DNA of 64,000 nucleotides from Ligula intestinalis (Eukaryota; Platyhelminthes; Cestoda; Diphyllobothriidea; Diphyllobothriidae): positions 6,005,987-6,069,986 of the forward strand of contig JAYGXS010000005.1 in NCBI GenBank assembly GCA_036362985.1, read 5' to 3'. The translations under genes were made by a program, and so were the position numbers. The notes beneath the pieces are model-generated. The model was not told where the DNA came from. It did no database searches and was given only the letters and a program-made list of their open reading frames with translations. Positions 47,305-58,515 of this stretch are shown in pieces; position 1 is the first letter of the stretch; every line of letters begins with the position of its first letter.

Positions 47305-47505
47305 CTTACTTATTATTTTATTGACAACACAGACCAACATCGCGAAGCTTTTCGGCCTATGTGGGCCTCATCAGGTGATAGCAGGTCAACCCTAGTGTAG
47401 CAGCGGAAATTGCTGCCACGCTCGAGTTTCGAACTCGCGTCTTTCCTGGCCGGAAAGCTTAATTAGTACAACCGATCCCTTAAAACCTAATGCTTGGCCA
47501 AGGTG
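47305..47505 (-). repeat. tRNA-derived SINE carrying a hammerhead ribozyme
   Basis: On the minus strand a tRNA-like head (GATCGGTTGTACTAATTAAG near 47,477; B box GCGAGTTCGAAACTCG at 47,438-47,423) is followed by a linker. A complete hammerhead (47,379-47,338) comes next, then GTCAATAAAATAATAAG with a polyadenylation-like AATAAA. A second, more decayed copy with the same order lies at 56,585-56,745 on the plus strand. The layout recalls the Smalpha retroposons of schistosomes, which also join a tRNA-like promoter to a hammerhead, but the sequence is not one I recognise. Confidence 0.75.
47338..47379 (-). ncRNA. Hammerhead ribozyme with intact core (SINE type)
   Basis: Minus strand: CTGATGA (47,374-68), stem II GGCC/GGCC with loop CACATA (47,367-54), GAA (47,53-51 of the same block) and then AAGCTT (47,350-45), followed by C47,344 as the cleavage base. 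AAGCTT is a perfect palindrome, so a dimer would form a six-pair stem III. Stem I pairs TATCAC with GCGATG (one mismatch; the second copy's GTGAG suggests an original perfect GTGATG). No extra base separates A9 from stem II, unlike the PLE ribozymes here. Confidence 0.82.
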
Positions 47506-47925
47506 TATGTGAGGCGGGCAACCATTTTTTAAAATAAAGTAATTTCGTAGGAAATACCACGCAGGCTTTTTACCAAGCTTCTTTTTGACCTCCAACAAAG
47601 GGTATTTGCTGTAAATGTGACAACTTAGCAAAAAAGTGCGAGTCTTTTACACTTGTTAGCATCTGGCGCGTACTTTATTTAACTCCAGTATTTAAAATAC
47701 CTTAACCCATGACAGTGCAGTTTCAAATTGAACGTTATAGGAAAATATATTGCATTGATGAAAAGAAAAAAGTTATGTTGCTTGCTAAATTGTCGTCCGA
47801 ATGGATTTACAAGCAAAAAAATGGCACCCTGCAAAAAATGCAAATAATAATCGAATAGCAGCGAATATGCGTGCCCCACGTTCTTGTTGTAAAGAAGACG
47901 AAGACGCGATCTCTGGAACGATAGT

Positions 47926-47973
47926 TTTATTCTGAGTTTTCGGCTCCACACGAGAAGCCATCGTCAGAGTAAA
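47926..47973 (-). ncRNA. Hammerhead ribozyme of the PLE (minus arm)
   Basis: Same fold as 51,505-51,552. CTGACGA (47,967-61) and GAAAACTC (47,941-34). One base differs: G in the other arm is A here, changing the stem III palindrome AGCU to AACU and removing its second pair. Core residues are complete, but dimer formation should be weaker. Confidence 0.75.
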
Positions 47974-48077
47974 TGAGAGAAGCAAGCGTCAGCTAAGCAT
48001 AAATGGGGTTGGTAAGGGAGGGGGGTGGTGGTGGCAATTTTTGATTGGTCTTTGTCCACGCCAATTCCATTCTCACC

Positions 48078-49574
48078 CTATCTTTTCGCGTCTCCGAAGC
48101 GCGTCCCTGGAGTAACGGCATGTGACCTTGAGGTAGTGGCCTGCGTGCTTGTAGAGGAACTGGGCCCTGGTTTCTGTTCACGGGCACGGATGGCAAAATA
48201 ACAGGGCGGTATATCCACATGCCTGTTTATGGAAAGTGAATCTGACATCCAGGCCTCCAGCAGTTCGCTTCCCGTCCTATTACCGGCCCGTGCCATTATC
48301 CGTGTGTTCGAGAAGTCAAATGCGTGGCCTTCCTCACGAATGTGGGTAGCGATCTGGGATTGTGGGTCGCCTTTCCGCACTGCCCGTTTGTGCTCCGTTA
48401 TTCTTGAGCTTAGTCGCCGCCCGGTCTGCCCTGTATAATGGCAAGAACAATCGCGACATGGCACTTGATAAATGACGCCAGACTGCTCACCTACATCCAA
48501 CGGGTCTTTTGTTTGCATGACTCGTGCACGCATGGTAGCTGCCGGGCGATGAGCAATTGCCACGCCGAGCTCTGCAGCGATACGCTCGGTTGCTTCTGAC
48601 ACGTTTTAATGTACGGCAGAGCGTGCCAGAACGTTGGTGGTCCCCTTTCTTTTGTTCCCCGTGGGCGCGTTCGGAGGCATTGGTGGATGAAGCTGTTGGG
48701 GTATCCGTTCCTGGCAAGTTGGTCCCGAAGATGTCGCAATTCTAACGCTCGTCCTTCCGGTTCACTGCAGTGTGTTTTCACCCTCTGAAATAGTGCTCGA
48801 ATACAGCCACGTTTATGCGTTAGTGGGTGGTTGCTATGGAAGCTGAGCACCTGCGTTGTGTTAGTTGCCTTCCTATAAACCATAGTGCTGAGTTCCCCGT
48901 TGGGTCTGCGCGTGATGAGGACATCCAGGAACGGTAGTTGTCCGGCATTCTCTTCCTCCTTTGTGAATTGGATGTCTGGGAAGATGCCGTTGAGCAGGTT
49001 TTGGAAGTCTGCCAGCCTGCTCCGTTCGATTATAACAAAAGTGTCGTCCACGTATCGGCACCAGAATGCAGGCTCAAATTGGTCGAAGGTGACTTTTTCC
49101 AGCTCCTGTAAGACCAGTTCTGCGATGAGACTAGAATTTGGGGATCCCATCGGCGTCCCTTTGGTCTGTTCGTATGTTTGACCATTAAATGTGAAAAAAT
49201 TTCTTTGGCAGAAAACGAAGAGTTGCATGAGATGGTTAATTTTTAGGGGACCCCACGATTCATCATATTTCTCTTCGAGTCGCTTGCGTAGGACGTCGCG
49301 TGCCAGGTCCGGAGGGATAGATGTAAATAGTGAAACGAAATCAAAAGATACCATGGTTTGATCCGGTTGAAGCGTTCTGCCCCGGATAGCGGCTAGAAAT
49401 TGGGAGGCCGAATTGATTGAGGTTGTTGAGCCCTCTCGGAGAAAGTTTAGTTTTCGTGACATCCATTTAGATAGGTTGTAAGTAGGGCTGCCTTACAATG
49501 CCACGATTGGCTGGAGTGGAACGTTTGGCTTGTGGATTTTCGGCAAACCGTAAAACCGAGCCAGTGCTGTGTCA
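48078..49574 (-). pseudogene. PLE RT and GIY-YIG, minus-strand arm (5'-truncated)
   Basis: Starts at DTALARFYGLPKIHKPNVP and meets a TAA (49,495-49,493) right after IVAL. It resumes in frame with SPTYNLSKWMSRKLNFL through motif A (VSFDFVSLFTSIP), motif B (GTPMGSP), motif C (YVDD) and the thumb (HKRGCIRALFQRV). A one-base loss in an A run (T run at 48,604-607) then shifts the frame into linker and GIY-YIG: GVIYQVPCRDCSCHYTGQTG, ITEHKRAV, SELLEAW. It keeps His in KIHKP where the other arm has Asp, and Arg in IMARAG where the other has Trp, so this arm is the less mutated one. Confidence 0.9.
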
Positions 49575-51400
49575 AAGCATACAGTTCGCCAGAAAGTAAC
49601 CTCCCTATTAATGACGAATAGGCCTACAAATAACATGTCACCAGCGGAAGAAGAGGCGATGAGAAGGTTAAAAATTAACAAAGACATAATAGTGCTCCCG
49701 GCCGACAAGGGAAGAGCAACAGTCATGATGAACCGTAGCGATTATAACGCGAAAGCACAAGCTCTCCTCGATGACCAACAAGCCTACAAACCCACGCATT
49801 CCTCACAGGCCAAATCACTGATCAGCCAGCTTACTAGTCTCCTGAGACGGCTCCGACGCAGCAAGGTGATATCGCAAGACGAATGGCGACAAATCGAACC
49901 AACTGACACAGCACTGGCTCGGTTTTACGGTTTGCCGAAAATCGACAAGCCAAACGTTCCACTCCGGCCAATCGTGGCATTGTAAGGCAGCCCTACTTAC
50001 AACCTATCTAAATGGATGTCACGAAAACTAAACTTTCTCCGAGAGGGCTCAACAACCTCAATCAATTCGGCCTCCCAATTTCTAGCCGCTATCCGGGGCA
50101 GAACGCTTCAACCGGATCAAACCATGGTATCTTTTGATTTCGTTTCACTATTTACATCTATCCCTCCGGACCTGGCACGCGACGTCCTACGCAAGCGACT
50201 CGAAGAGAAATATGATGAATCGTGGGGTCCCCTAAAAATTAACCATCTCATGCAACTCTTCGTTTTCTGCCAAAGAAATTTTTTCACATTTAATGGTCAA
50301 ACATACGAACAGACCAAAGGGACGCCGATGGGATCCCCAAATTCTAGTCTCATCGCAGAACTGGTCTTACAGGAGCTGGAAAAAGTCACCTTCGACCAAT
50401 TTGAGCCTGCATTCTGGTGCCGATACGTGGACGACACTTTTGTTATAATCGAACGGAGCAGGCTGGCAGACTTCCAAAACCTGCTTAACGGTATCTTCCC
50501 AGACATCCAATTCACAAAGGAGGAAGAGAATGCCGGACAACTACCGTTCCTGGATGTCCTCATCACGCGCAGACCCAACGGGGAACTCAGCACTATGGTT
50601 TATAGGAAGGCAACTAACACAACGCAGGTGCTCAGCTTCCATAGCAACCACCCACTAACGCATAAACGTGGCTGTATTCGAGCACTATTTCAGAGGGTGA
50701 AAACACACTGCAGTGAACCGGAAGGACGAGCGTTAGAATTGCGACATCTTCGGGACCAACTTGCCAGGAACGGATACCCCAACAGCTTCATCCACCAATG
50801 CCTCCGAACGCGCCCACGGGGAACAAAAGAAAGGGGACCACCAACGTTCTGGCACGCTCTGCCGTACATTAAAACGTGTCAGAAGCAACCGAGCGTATCG
50901 CTGCAGAGCTCGGCGTGGCAATTGCTCATCGCCCGGCAGCTACCATGCGTGCACGAGTCATGCAAACAAAAGACCCGTTGGATGTAGGTGAGCAGTCTGG
51001 CGTCATTTATCAAGTGCCATGTCGCGATTGTTCTTGCCATTATACAGGGCAGACCGGGCGGCGACTAAGCTCAAGAATAACGGAGCACAAACGGGCAGTG
51101 CGGAAAGGCGACCCACAATCCCAGATCGCTACCCACATTCGTGAGGAAGGCCACGCATTTGACTTCTCGAACACACGGATAATGGCATGGGCCGGTAATA
51201 GGACGGGAAGCGAACTGCTGGAGGCCTGGATGTCAGATTCACTTTCCATAAACAGGCATGTGGATATACCGCCCTGTTATTTTGCCATGCGTGCCCGTGA
51301 ACAGAAACCAGGGCCCAGTTCCTCTACAAGCACGCAGGCCACTACCTCAAGGTCACATGCCGTTACTCCAGGGACGCGCTTCGGAGACGCGAAAAGATAG
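49575..51400 (+). pseudogene. PLE RT and GIY-YIG, plus-strand copy
   Basis: Order: N-terminal RT region with IIVLPADKGRATVMM (about 49,686-49,730), ARFYGLPKIDKPNVP (49,915-49,960), TAA stop (49,983-85), motif A (about 50,130-50,166), GTPMGSP (about 50,320), YVDD (50,424-35), thumb, linker PYIK, frameshift at the AAAA run 50,871-874, then VSEATERIAAELGVAIAHRP. The GIY-YIG domain follows (GVIYQVPC near 51,000; YTGQTGR near 51,045; ELLEAW near 51,215). The usual PLE start is missing, so the copy is 5'-truncated. Role in an active element: copying RNA from an endonuclease-nicked target. Both breaks are shared with the minus arm. Confidence 0.92.
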
Positions 51401-51504
51401 GGTGAGAATGGAATTGGCGTGGACAAAGACCAATCAAAAATTGCCACCACCACCCCCCTCCCTTACCAACCCCATTTATGCGTAGCTGACGCTTGCTTCT
51501 CTCA

Positions 51505-51552
51505 TTTACTCTGACGATGGCTTCTCGTGTGGAGCCGAAAGCTCAGAATAAA
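51505..51552 (+). ncRNA. Hammerhead ribozyme of the PLE (plus copy)
   Basis: CTGACGA (51,511-17) and GAAAGCTC (51,537-44). Stem II is GGCTTC with GGAGCC (51,519-24 with 51,531-36), one T-G pair, loop TCGTGT; T51,518 is extra. Stem III is AGCU, again a palindrome but different from the ACGU of other copies. Stem I is CT/AG, an AA bulge, then TTTA/TAAA (51,505-08 with 51,549-52), so the AATAAA at 51,547-52 is folded into stem I. Predicted cleavage after C51,544. Confidence 0.82.
51547..51552 (+). promoter_or_regulatory. Polyadenylation signal AATAAA
   Basis: AATAAA sits 3 bases after the predicted cleavage site and about 39 bases before the 3' terminus. The equivalent on the minus arm is at 47,931-47,926. 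Whether it is used for 3' processing cannot be seen. Confidence 0.5.
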
Positions 51553-51591
51553 ACTATCGTTCCAGAGATCGCGTCTTCGTCTTCTTTACAA

Positions 51592-52980
51592 ATAATTACA
51601 CGTCTGAGGTGACGAAGAAACTTCCTCCTACTTGGTGCACATAAGTTTTAGGTATCTGCTTGTTTTTGCCAGTTAGACAATGAAAAGTCTTCCAATAATA
51701 ACCTTTAGGCGCGTCTGCGACTGGCCCTTATCTGGACTTCATGACAGGTCAACCATTTTTTCTTTCATTTCGCATTCATATTCACATTACTTGTTTCACA
51801 GTCATGCAGGCATTCAGTCGATGCTTCAATTCACCGATCAGTCAAAAAGGCGAGACTTCCCAGGCAACTGCATGCCCCAAATTCAGACTTTCAGCCTTTT
51901 AACCTTTTCAAGCTGCGCGCACGCACTGCTAGATTGCTAGGAGGTATTAATAGCGCATAAGAAGAGCTCGTCAAATGTCAGCGTCGGTTGGAGCAGTAGG
52001 GAATTTGTCCGCAATCAGGAGATTGCATATGCCACCTTGGGATTATCTGCGCTTTCTGGGGGGAGAGGGAATTAACCGCATACTGACGGGGTGGTAAGCG
52101 GAAATGGCATTTAAATTTGGGGAAATATAACTAGTGGAGAACACTGAATACAACCGACAGAAGGGCAGACCAACGAAAAGTGTGTGGTAGAAGAACACAT
52201 GCTAACCTGGGAGCAAGAAACAGACTGATTGCAATTTTCTTTGTAGTGAATATATGACTAATTGCAACTTTTTCTTTTCCCATATATCACTTGTCCTGAC
52301 AGGAAGATGTTGTCAACAACCACACACATTGGGTGCTTAGGTGGGCGTTTGGTGGTATCCTTTAAAAAGCTAGAACACCTTTTTTAATCATTTAGTGAGC
52401 CGCTAGCGAGATAATTCATTTAAGTCCTTCGGGGATGGAGATTGTTGCACTTAATTTTAAACAAGAGGCAGTATTTACTTTTACATTGCTGCTAGAGGAG
52501 CTTATGGTTTATTGCGGTATTCTAAAAGGCAGATGAAGTAGTAATTACGAACCAGAACAACTGCCAAAACGCGGCTGCTGAACATATTAGACCTCACGAG
52601 AGCTGACTGCAAAATATAAGTCTCATAAATCTCAATGAATTCGAGTTATATTTTTCGGTTACGTAAATTATTATACCATCACGTATAATTGTTCCGCCGT
52701 CAATGTTTCATGCAATTGTGAAGCCATGTTTGGATAGCGACGCGGGTTAAGGAACACTTGTGCTTGAAATTGTCAAATTAAAATACAGTTGCCAGAAAAT
52801 ACGGTTACAATGTTTGATAGTGTCTTTCGATTATGTCTTTAACGCGTTCTTCAGCAAGACCATGTAAGCTATGCAATTATTATGTGAATGAGCCAGAACT
52901 AGCTTTCCTGACAAATGGCTGATAATCGTATGTTCCGAGAAAGTAGGCCATATATCCCATACTGCTCTTTCCTGTTAGCC
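51592..52980. other. No gene recognised
   Basis: Short frame at 51,680-51,940 has no known motif. Confidence 0.45.
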
Positions 52981-52984
52981 TATC

Positions 52985-53400
52985 AAAATGTGGTTTAGGC
53001 TAAGCCGGTTAAACCCTTACTACTGCGATCTTCCAGGCCCGGTTCGTAAGACTTGGATAGAAGACTTGGAGAAGGAGAGTGTATTCTATGCAGAATCAGA
53101 AGGAGAAGAATTAACAGAAGGATTGACTCGGCATGGGGTGGAGTTTGACCATGAGGAGCGAGAGAGAGAGAGCCGCAGTCTCGCGTCCGCCACACACCGG
53201 GGCGAAAGGCCGAGTAAGTTCCGCCTTGCCTGTTGAGTAAGCTTTGATTAAAGTGTGTTTTTGCCAGCACTGACCACAAATCCGCGCATACCAGTAAGCA
53301 ACAATACGCAAAAGTCGATTGAATGATTTGACTGCTAATTCACGTTTAGTAGACCACTCATCACAAGTGGCGAGGCGAGTCCAGTGTGCACCGGTAATCA
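52985..53400 (+). mobile_element. Possible LTR-retrotransposon remnant
   Basis: A GA-rich open stretch (53,040-53,200) followed by TTTGATTAAAGTGTG, then ACCACTCATCACA directly followed by AGTGGCGAGGCGAGTCC. A CA-ending repeat abutting TGGCGA is how some flatworm LTR elements pass from LTR to primer-binding site. No second LTR, gag or pol is visible, so this is weak. Confidence 0.25.
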
Positions 53401-54437
53401 GCGATGCATCAAAAATCGATTGACTGGCCACGTTGACAGATCAGGAATGAGTGATCATGGCAGCAATGGAGGGCAGGCTCCTAAAAAGCCCTGCAGTGCT
53501 GCACTCATCTACTTGTCCTTCATGGAATCTAAGATTCCCGATGATCGGCGACCAGTGAGAACCACGCCCACCCAGACAAAAAACCCATTCTCCTGGCCCA
53601 ATTTTTTTTCGTTTAATTGTCTGCCGTACATCGGTATATAAACACTCTATTCCAATTCCTAGCACGCTACCTTACGTGTGAGGAAACGATAATTAAGTAG
53701 TCAAAAGCCGACCTGCCTCCGTAACAGATGTAGATATCGTGCAAACCTTTTACTTTGAATATTCTGTGACATTTAACCATGCTTTCTTACTTCACCTTAT
53801 CACTGCTTTTCGTGAATGGAGTCATTTTTGCTGATACTTTTGGATATTATCCTCAAAATATAACTTTCTACCTATCCATTGACTGTCTTATGCATGGTTT
53901 TCAAGAAGATGTTTAAAATCTTGAATTCAAGTTGTTGATTTTACGTAAGTCGCGTAGGTGTTGTCGGTTGCCCTAAATCTCTGCCAATTCTGCGTGAATG
54001 GGAATCGAGCCACAAATATTGTGTTTCTTCCTTCAAAAATATGCCATTGGACACATATTGACTCAAATACAAGGAAGTTTAAGGAATGACAAAGTTAGCA
54101 AAATCAAAGCTGCAATTTGTGTTGTCGTTTGTGCTTGTGTCATCATCGAAAACATTCTCGCTGAGGTAAATGCATGTAGCAAATATCGGGTGCATCTTTG
54201 TTAATTGTACTTCTCATTATGTAATAAGGTGAGAATCTGCCTGTTTTCTTGGTACAGCGCATAGCGAAAACTGTTTACAGCAAAAATTAAAATTTTGAAT
54301 TCGAAATGCTGCAAAAATATAGCAAAAAATGAAAACAAAAGAATAGTTATAGACGCCACATTGTTTCTAAAGATGCTCAAAACCTCGGAGTTTGTTTAAT
54401 TTGTAAGTGGCAGAATTCCGGACTAAGAATTAGATTT
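53401..54437. other. No gene recognised
   Basis: Overlapping short frames at 53,384-53,665 on both strands; nothing recognised. Confidence 0.45.
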
Positions 54438-54640
54438 CATCTTCTTCTCACTAGACTTTATTTATAGATTCGCTGACTTTTCGGACAGCTGGGCTGGCTG
54501 TCCCTAGTCGAAGCGAGTACTAACTTTATCGATTAGCAAGTTAAAAGTTGCGGCTGTACGTGTTAGCTTCAAAAAAGCACGACCGGCCCAGCTGTCCAAA
54601 ACGTCAGCAAATCTACAAATTTATTCCAGTGAGCAGAAGA
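54438..54640. mobile_element. Outward-facing pair of PLE-type 3' ends (distinct subfamily)
   Basis: The minus half (54,514-54,438) has a 7-bp stem II (GGACAGC/GCTGTCC, 54,503-54,483), GAAAAGTC (54,482-75), AGCGAATCTATAAATAAAG and CTAGTGAGAAGAAGATG. The plus half (about 54,580-54,640) has GGCCCAGCTGTCC, AAAACGTC (54,598-605), AGCAAATCTACAAATTTATT and CCAGTGAGCAGAAGATG. Both are 5'-truncated near the ribozyme. The minus core reads TCGACTA for CTGANGA, so it is decayed. About 65 bp of unassigned sequence lies between the halves. Confidence 0.65.
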
Positions 54641-56579
54641 TGAACGCTAAAAGAATTTTCCTTGAAAAAAATATATTATTTAAAGAAGCGGCTGAATGTG
54701 TGAATTGCGACGGGTTTGCAATTCTTCTACTAAGTGCCCATTGGAATCTGGTTAACAGTGAGCGAGCGATCAATGCAGACTAGAACAACCTTGTGCTTTG
54801 ATGATATGAATCAGAGAATGCCCAATACTTGTCATTTAAAATATTCTACGCAGATATCGGTTTTACGATTTGTTTTGTGAATAGGAATGCATAGATAAGT
54901 GATTCTAAAAATGTAGCCTTAACGTGGTTTGCCTTAAAAAATCAATTCCAAAATGTATGGTTGCTTAAAACCCGTCATGGAAGTTCATTCTTTCGAATGT
55001 TAGAAAGATCAACATAGACCAATGCCTTTGCTTACAGTTGAATACGGTAACTTTGCCATCGGTTAAAGATAGTCTTTTAATTTTGGTAACGCCTAAAAAG
55101 TATAAAAGACACAGGAAATATAAAACATGTTCATTTATGAAAAGTGATTGTTATATACTTGTGAGTTCAACTAATAAAACGTTCGTGCAAAGTCTTTAAT
55201 TCTATTTTGACTGCAAAAGTCTACTAAGTTAAAGTTGTAACCTTCGTTATCATATAGAAATGCAAACGGGGCATCCTTTTGAATGCTATCATTGTCGGTT
55301 GCCTAAGTATTTCGCAGTCGGTAAAAATGTATTTTTGAGTGGCGTGTACTTTGTCTTTTGATGGAAGACGTCATTTAAATTTAAGCCAGTTACGGAGACA
55401 CCGTCAAAAAAACTTTCAATGCAATTATATTCTAGCAAACAACGTCTGCTTCAAATACTTTTCCAAAAAAGGCTACATGTCGGCCTTCATACATGTAATA
55501 AGGAAAATTTAAGACTTCGTTATACTCAGTTAAATAGCCTTACATAGTCTGCTTGCTAGTGTTCCTTCCCACGTACATGATATAAGGTACATTAATTTTG
55601 AGTGTGCATGGTCCCTAAATTGTATCCTACGATTAGCTATAAAGAAATGTTTTGGTTTGCATATTTTAAAAGGTGTCCAGTGTGTGGACTTTAAACCCTG
55701 CACGCAAATGTTATGAAAAGGTGGACACTTAAAAACATATCAAAATCCTGCATATGCTTTCCTTTGAGAAGAAATCTAAAGGGAACTTGGTTTCCTAGCA
55801 AATGTTAACAAGGAGGATAATTTTAGGCCTGTTTTCTATAAAAGGAATCCAATTTGATCGAATTAGAAACGTTTTCCAAAGTGATGGTTTTGCACACGTT
55901 TGAAAGAAACCACATTCCAAAAATGGCATCAAGGCGTATGCGATATACTTAGTGATAATGTTACACTTAATGTCAAACTGTACCATTAAATTTATAATAC
56001 TTTATCGAAACGTTTTCCAGGATATCGATTAAAACGTCAGTAAATCGCTCACTGACGGCAAACCTCGCTTGTTGATGATGACATTCAAGTTTAAGTTAAG
56101 GTATGTCATAGTAACTTTTGGGATTGGGGCAGGACGTTCGTTTTCATGTGTCATCTTTGGAGGTGACCTAAATGATTTTGATTCATATAATATAAGTTTG
56201 AGTCAATGGGGGGTATGATTCGTGTCTTTTAACTTTAATGTAGCCAGTAATATACGTCTTCAGAAGGCTCGTAAGCATTTGCGGATTTCCACTGTTCACG
56301 GGAAAACGTGGACTCTACTCTATACTTCAAAGTCAGGAAAGGAATTATCGTTTACGATGTTTCTTTTTGAACAAACGGCAGAGCTGCACGTTTTTAGGCT
56401 ATGTATAAGGGAAATGGACAAATGAACAAATGTAAATGCACATCACGCACATTAAGAATAATTTATGAAATACTACTAACGGATCATCCAAAATCCAAAG
56501 TCGTAGATATGCTGCCCTAATTTAAGTGAAAGCGTTATATACTGCGGACAATACGGGAACATCATGGAACAAGAACACC
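54641..56579. other. No gene recognised; AT-rich
   Basis: Nothing supportable on either strand. Confidence 0.45.
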
Positions 56580-56584
56580 CTTTC

Positions 56585-56750
56585 CTAATACGTACTACAT
56601 ATGCTTATTTGGCCGGAGAGACGCGAGTTCAAAACTCGAGTGTGGCCTTTACACTGGAGTTGAGCTAACGCCATCTGATGATGCCCAAAAAGGAAGAAAA
56701 GCTTTGTGAGTGTGCTCTCCGTTTGTCGGTAAAATACCATATGCATATTT
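56585..56750 (+). repeat. tRNA-derived SINE with hammerhead, decayed copy
   Basis: Head with ACTACATATGCTTATTTGGC and B box GCGAGTTCAAAACTCG (56,623-38). Then CTGATGA (56,675-81), a broken stem II (TGCCC/AGGAA), GAA-AAGCTT-T (56,696-705), stem I GTGAG, and GTCGGTAAAATA. It is collinear with the minus-strand copy at 47,305-47,505. Core letters survive but stem II retains only two or three pairs. Confidence 0.65.
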
Positions 56751-58420
56751 GTATGGCCATCTGTAGAAGCCGCAGTCGGTAGAATGCGTGTTAAATGGCG
56801 TATTTATTTTTCTTTACGTGTGATTTCAATTAATATTTCATATTTTAGCGAAAATATGGTAGAAATGTTACAGATCTAACTCTAGTCTCCGTTGTTATTT
56901 GGTATATTGGAGATTTATCATGCACGTTTTATTAAATCATTATTTTTCTGTCAGTAGTTTGTGGCATCTTTATAACTACTGCCCGCTCAATAGAGTTTAC
57001 GGTGCATTTCCCATATAAATGCAAATTTCAAGCTTTTACTGAGTCGTAATTTTCAAAACTGCAGATCATGAGGGAGCGATCTTTAATTTAGTAGAAACAC
57101 AATGCAGTACCAACAATTAAAAAAACTCGTATTTATTTCATGGGCCTCTGCTACTTTTCAGGGCTACATGTATAAGACATTTTCAGTGAATAATCCATAT
57201 TTGCATATATTTTTGTACTAATTTGGCCGTATGCCACGTATCTTTATTTGCGTACTCAAAGAATGGGGTATCTTTCGGTCGTTAAGTGTATAATAATGAC
57301 ATTCCAAAGATCTTTCAAATCAATTTCAAATTTCAATGTTTGTTTGGTCATAATCTGCAAACGGTACAAAACATTGCCCACAAATACTCCAAAATATAAT
57401 TTTACCTTGATAAAATCGTCTTAATGGCAAGGGCAACTAATTATAAACATTAATAAACGTTCTTTACCAGTATTTTTTAAGCTGGCGCAATTTTCCATCG
57501 GAAATCTATAGTAAAACTTAATCCCAAGCACGCAAGCTGACAAAAAGACATGCATTAAATCCAGGGCCATGATTGATCTGAAGAATCCGGAGATAATGCA
57601 GTCCACCTGGCAGACCAATTAAAGAAGCTTTCCTATTACAAGCTGTTTTTTACACTTTTTAGTTGGCACTTTATCCATAGTGGTCAAATTCCAGACCTAT
57701 TATTACCCCAATTTTCCTCAACAGAAAACCACACGAAAAAAAACTTGCTATGGTTAGCAGCATCTTAAGCCATGCATAAACTAACTATTTGGAAGGACTT
57801 TGTTGAGGATTTTGCATTCACTCCACGCAGTTATTTGTTTTAAATTCTCCGGAGTTAGTTATTGCTCTGAATATTTTAATATATCATTTATCATCGTTTT
57901 TTTGTTTGACTTTTGTCCAACTAATGTGTGGAGTTTTCTCCATGGCTTTCTGTTCCGCAGCGTTTACTACGTTCCTTCAATGCGAAGACGTTTTCTAGCA
58001 TATTCCGTATTAATATTTCCTGTCCTTTTTTTCCTTTCCAGTGCAGTGAACAGGAGACGCAAGCGCCCTGCGATCCTACCAGTCGACAAATAAAACCACG
58101 TTATCAAACTTATCCCTTGTTTTCGGACCGCATCGTAAAGCAAAATTCCGATGCAATATTACACTTTGTGAGCCTTGTTTACAGTTTCCGAATCCGCATA
58201 TAGAGGGAAGATATCCAGTGTCGTATAAAACTGAATAACCTATACACCACAGATGATATATTGCAGAGCAGGATACTTTTAAACCACCTATAACTCCATA
58301 CTGCACCTATTGCCGACAGTCTAGTCTCAAGAGTACTCTTTCGCAGCATGGAAAATGGAAAAAAGCTATCAAAAATTGTGATTCAACGCAAAAACTTTGA
58401 AAGGATCAAGTGAGTAGCTA
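56751..58420. other. No gene recognised
   Basis: Frames at 57,800-58,203 include a hydrophobic stretch but no known domain. They may be upstream PLE sequence too decayed to recognise. Confidence 0.4.
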
Positions 58421-58515
58421 CTCATGTCATTAATGACGAATCCGCGACGGATATCGAAACGTCGGGCGAATAAACATATTGTCCCAGCGATCGAGTCTTC
58501 TTCTTCTCATTTTCA
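58421..58515 (+). mobile_element. PLE 3' end with near-intact hammerhead
   Basis: TTAATGA (58,430-36, two changes from CTGATGA), stem II ATCCG/CGGAT with loop CGA, GAAACGTC (58,456-63), GGGCGAATAAACATATTG, then TCCCAGCGATCGAGTC and TTCTTCTTCTC. The 3' module is nearly identical to 16,060-16,113 over GCGAATAAACAYATTGTCCC, so the two belong to one subfamily. No body is recognisable upstream. Confidence 0.7.

Larger units (their letters stand above)
47887..51591. mobile_element. Penelope-like element as a 3.7-kb palindrome
   Basis: Arms 47,887-49,574 (minus) and 49,904-51,591 (plus) are each 1,688 bp and near-identical. By eye I find about eight differences. They flank a unique 329-bp centre (49,575-49,903) that belongs to the plus copy and encodes the N-terminal part of its RT. 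The plus copy is longer; the minus copy is 5'-truncated at the RT GLPKI region. Both 3' ends face outward and stop at the same base (CTTCTTTACAA). No target duplication is seen. Inverted, 5'-truncated partners are documented for PLEs; near-full-length ones are less usual. Confidence 0.92.

Noticed and set aside
50868..50876. Programmed -1 frameshift in the PLE
   Set aside because: The sequence ATTAAAACG gives poor re-pairing after the slip; a lost A in the run explains it more simply.
47887..51591. Palindrome as an assembly fold-back artefact
   Set aside because: The centre is unique, arms differ at several sites including coding changes, and the ends are true element termini; still worth confirming with long reads.
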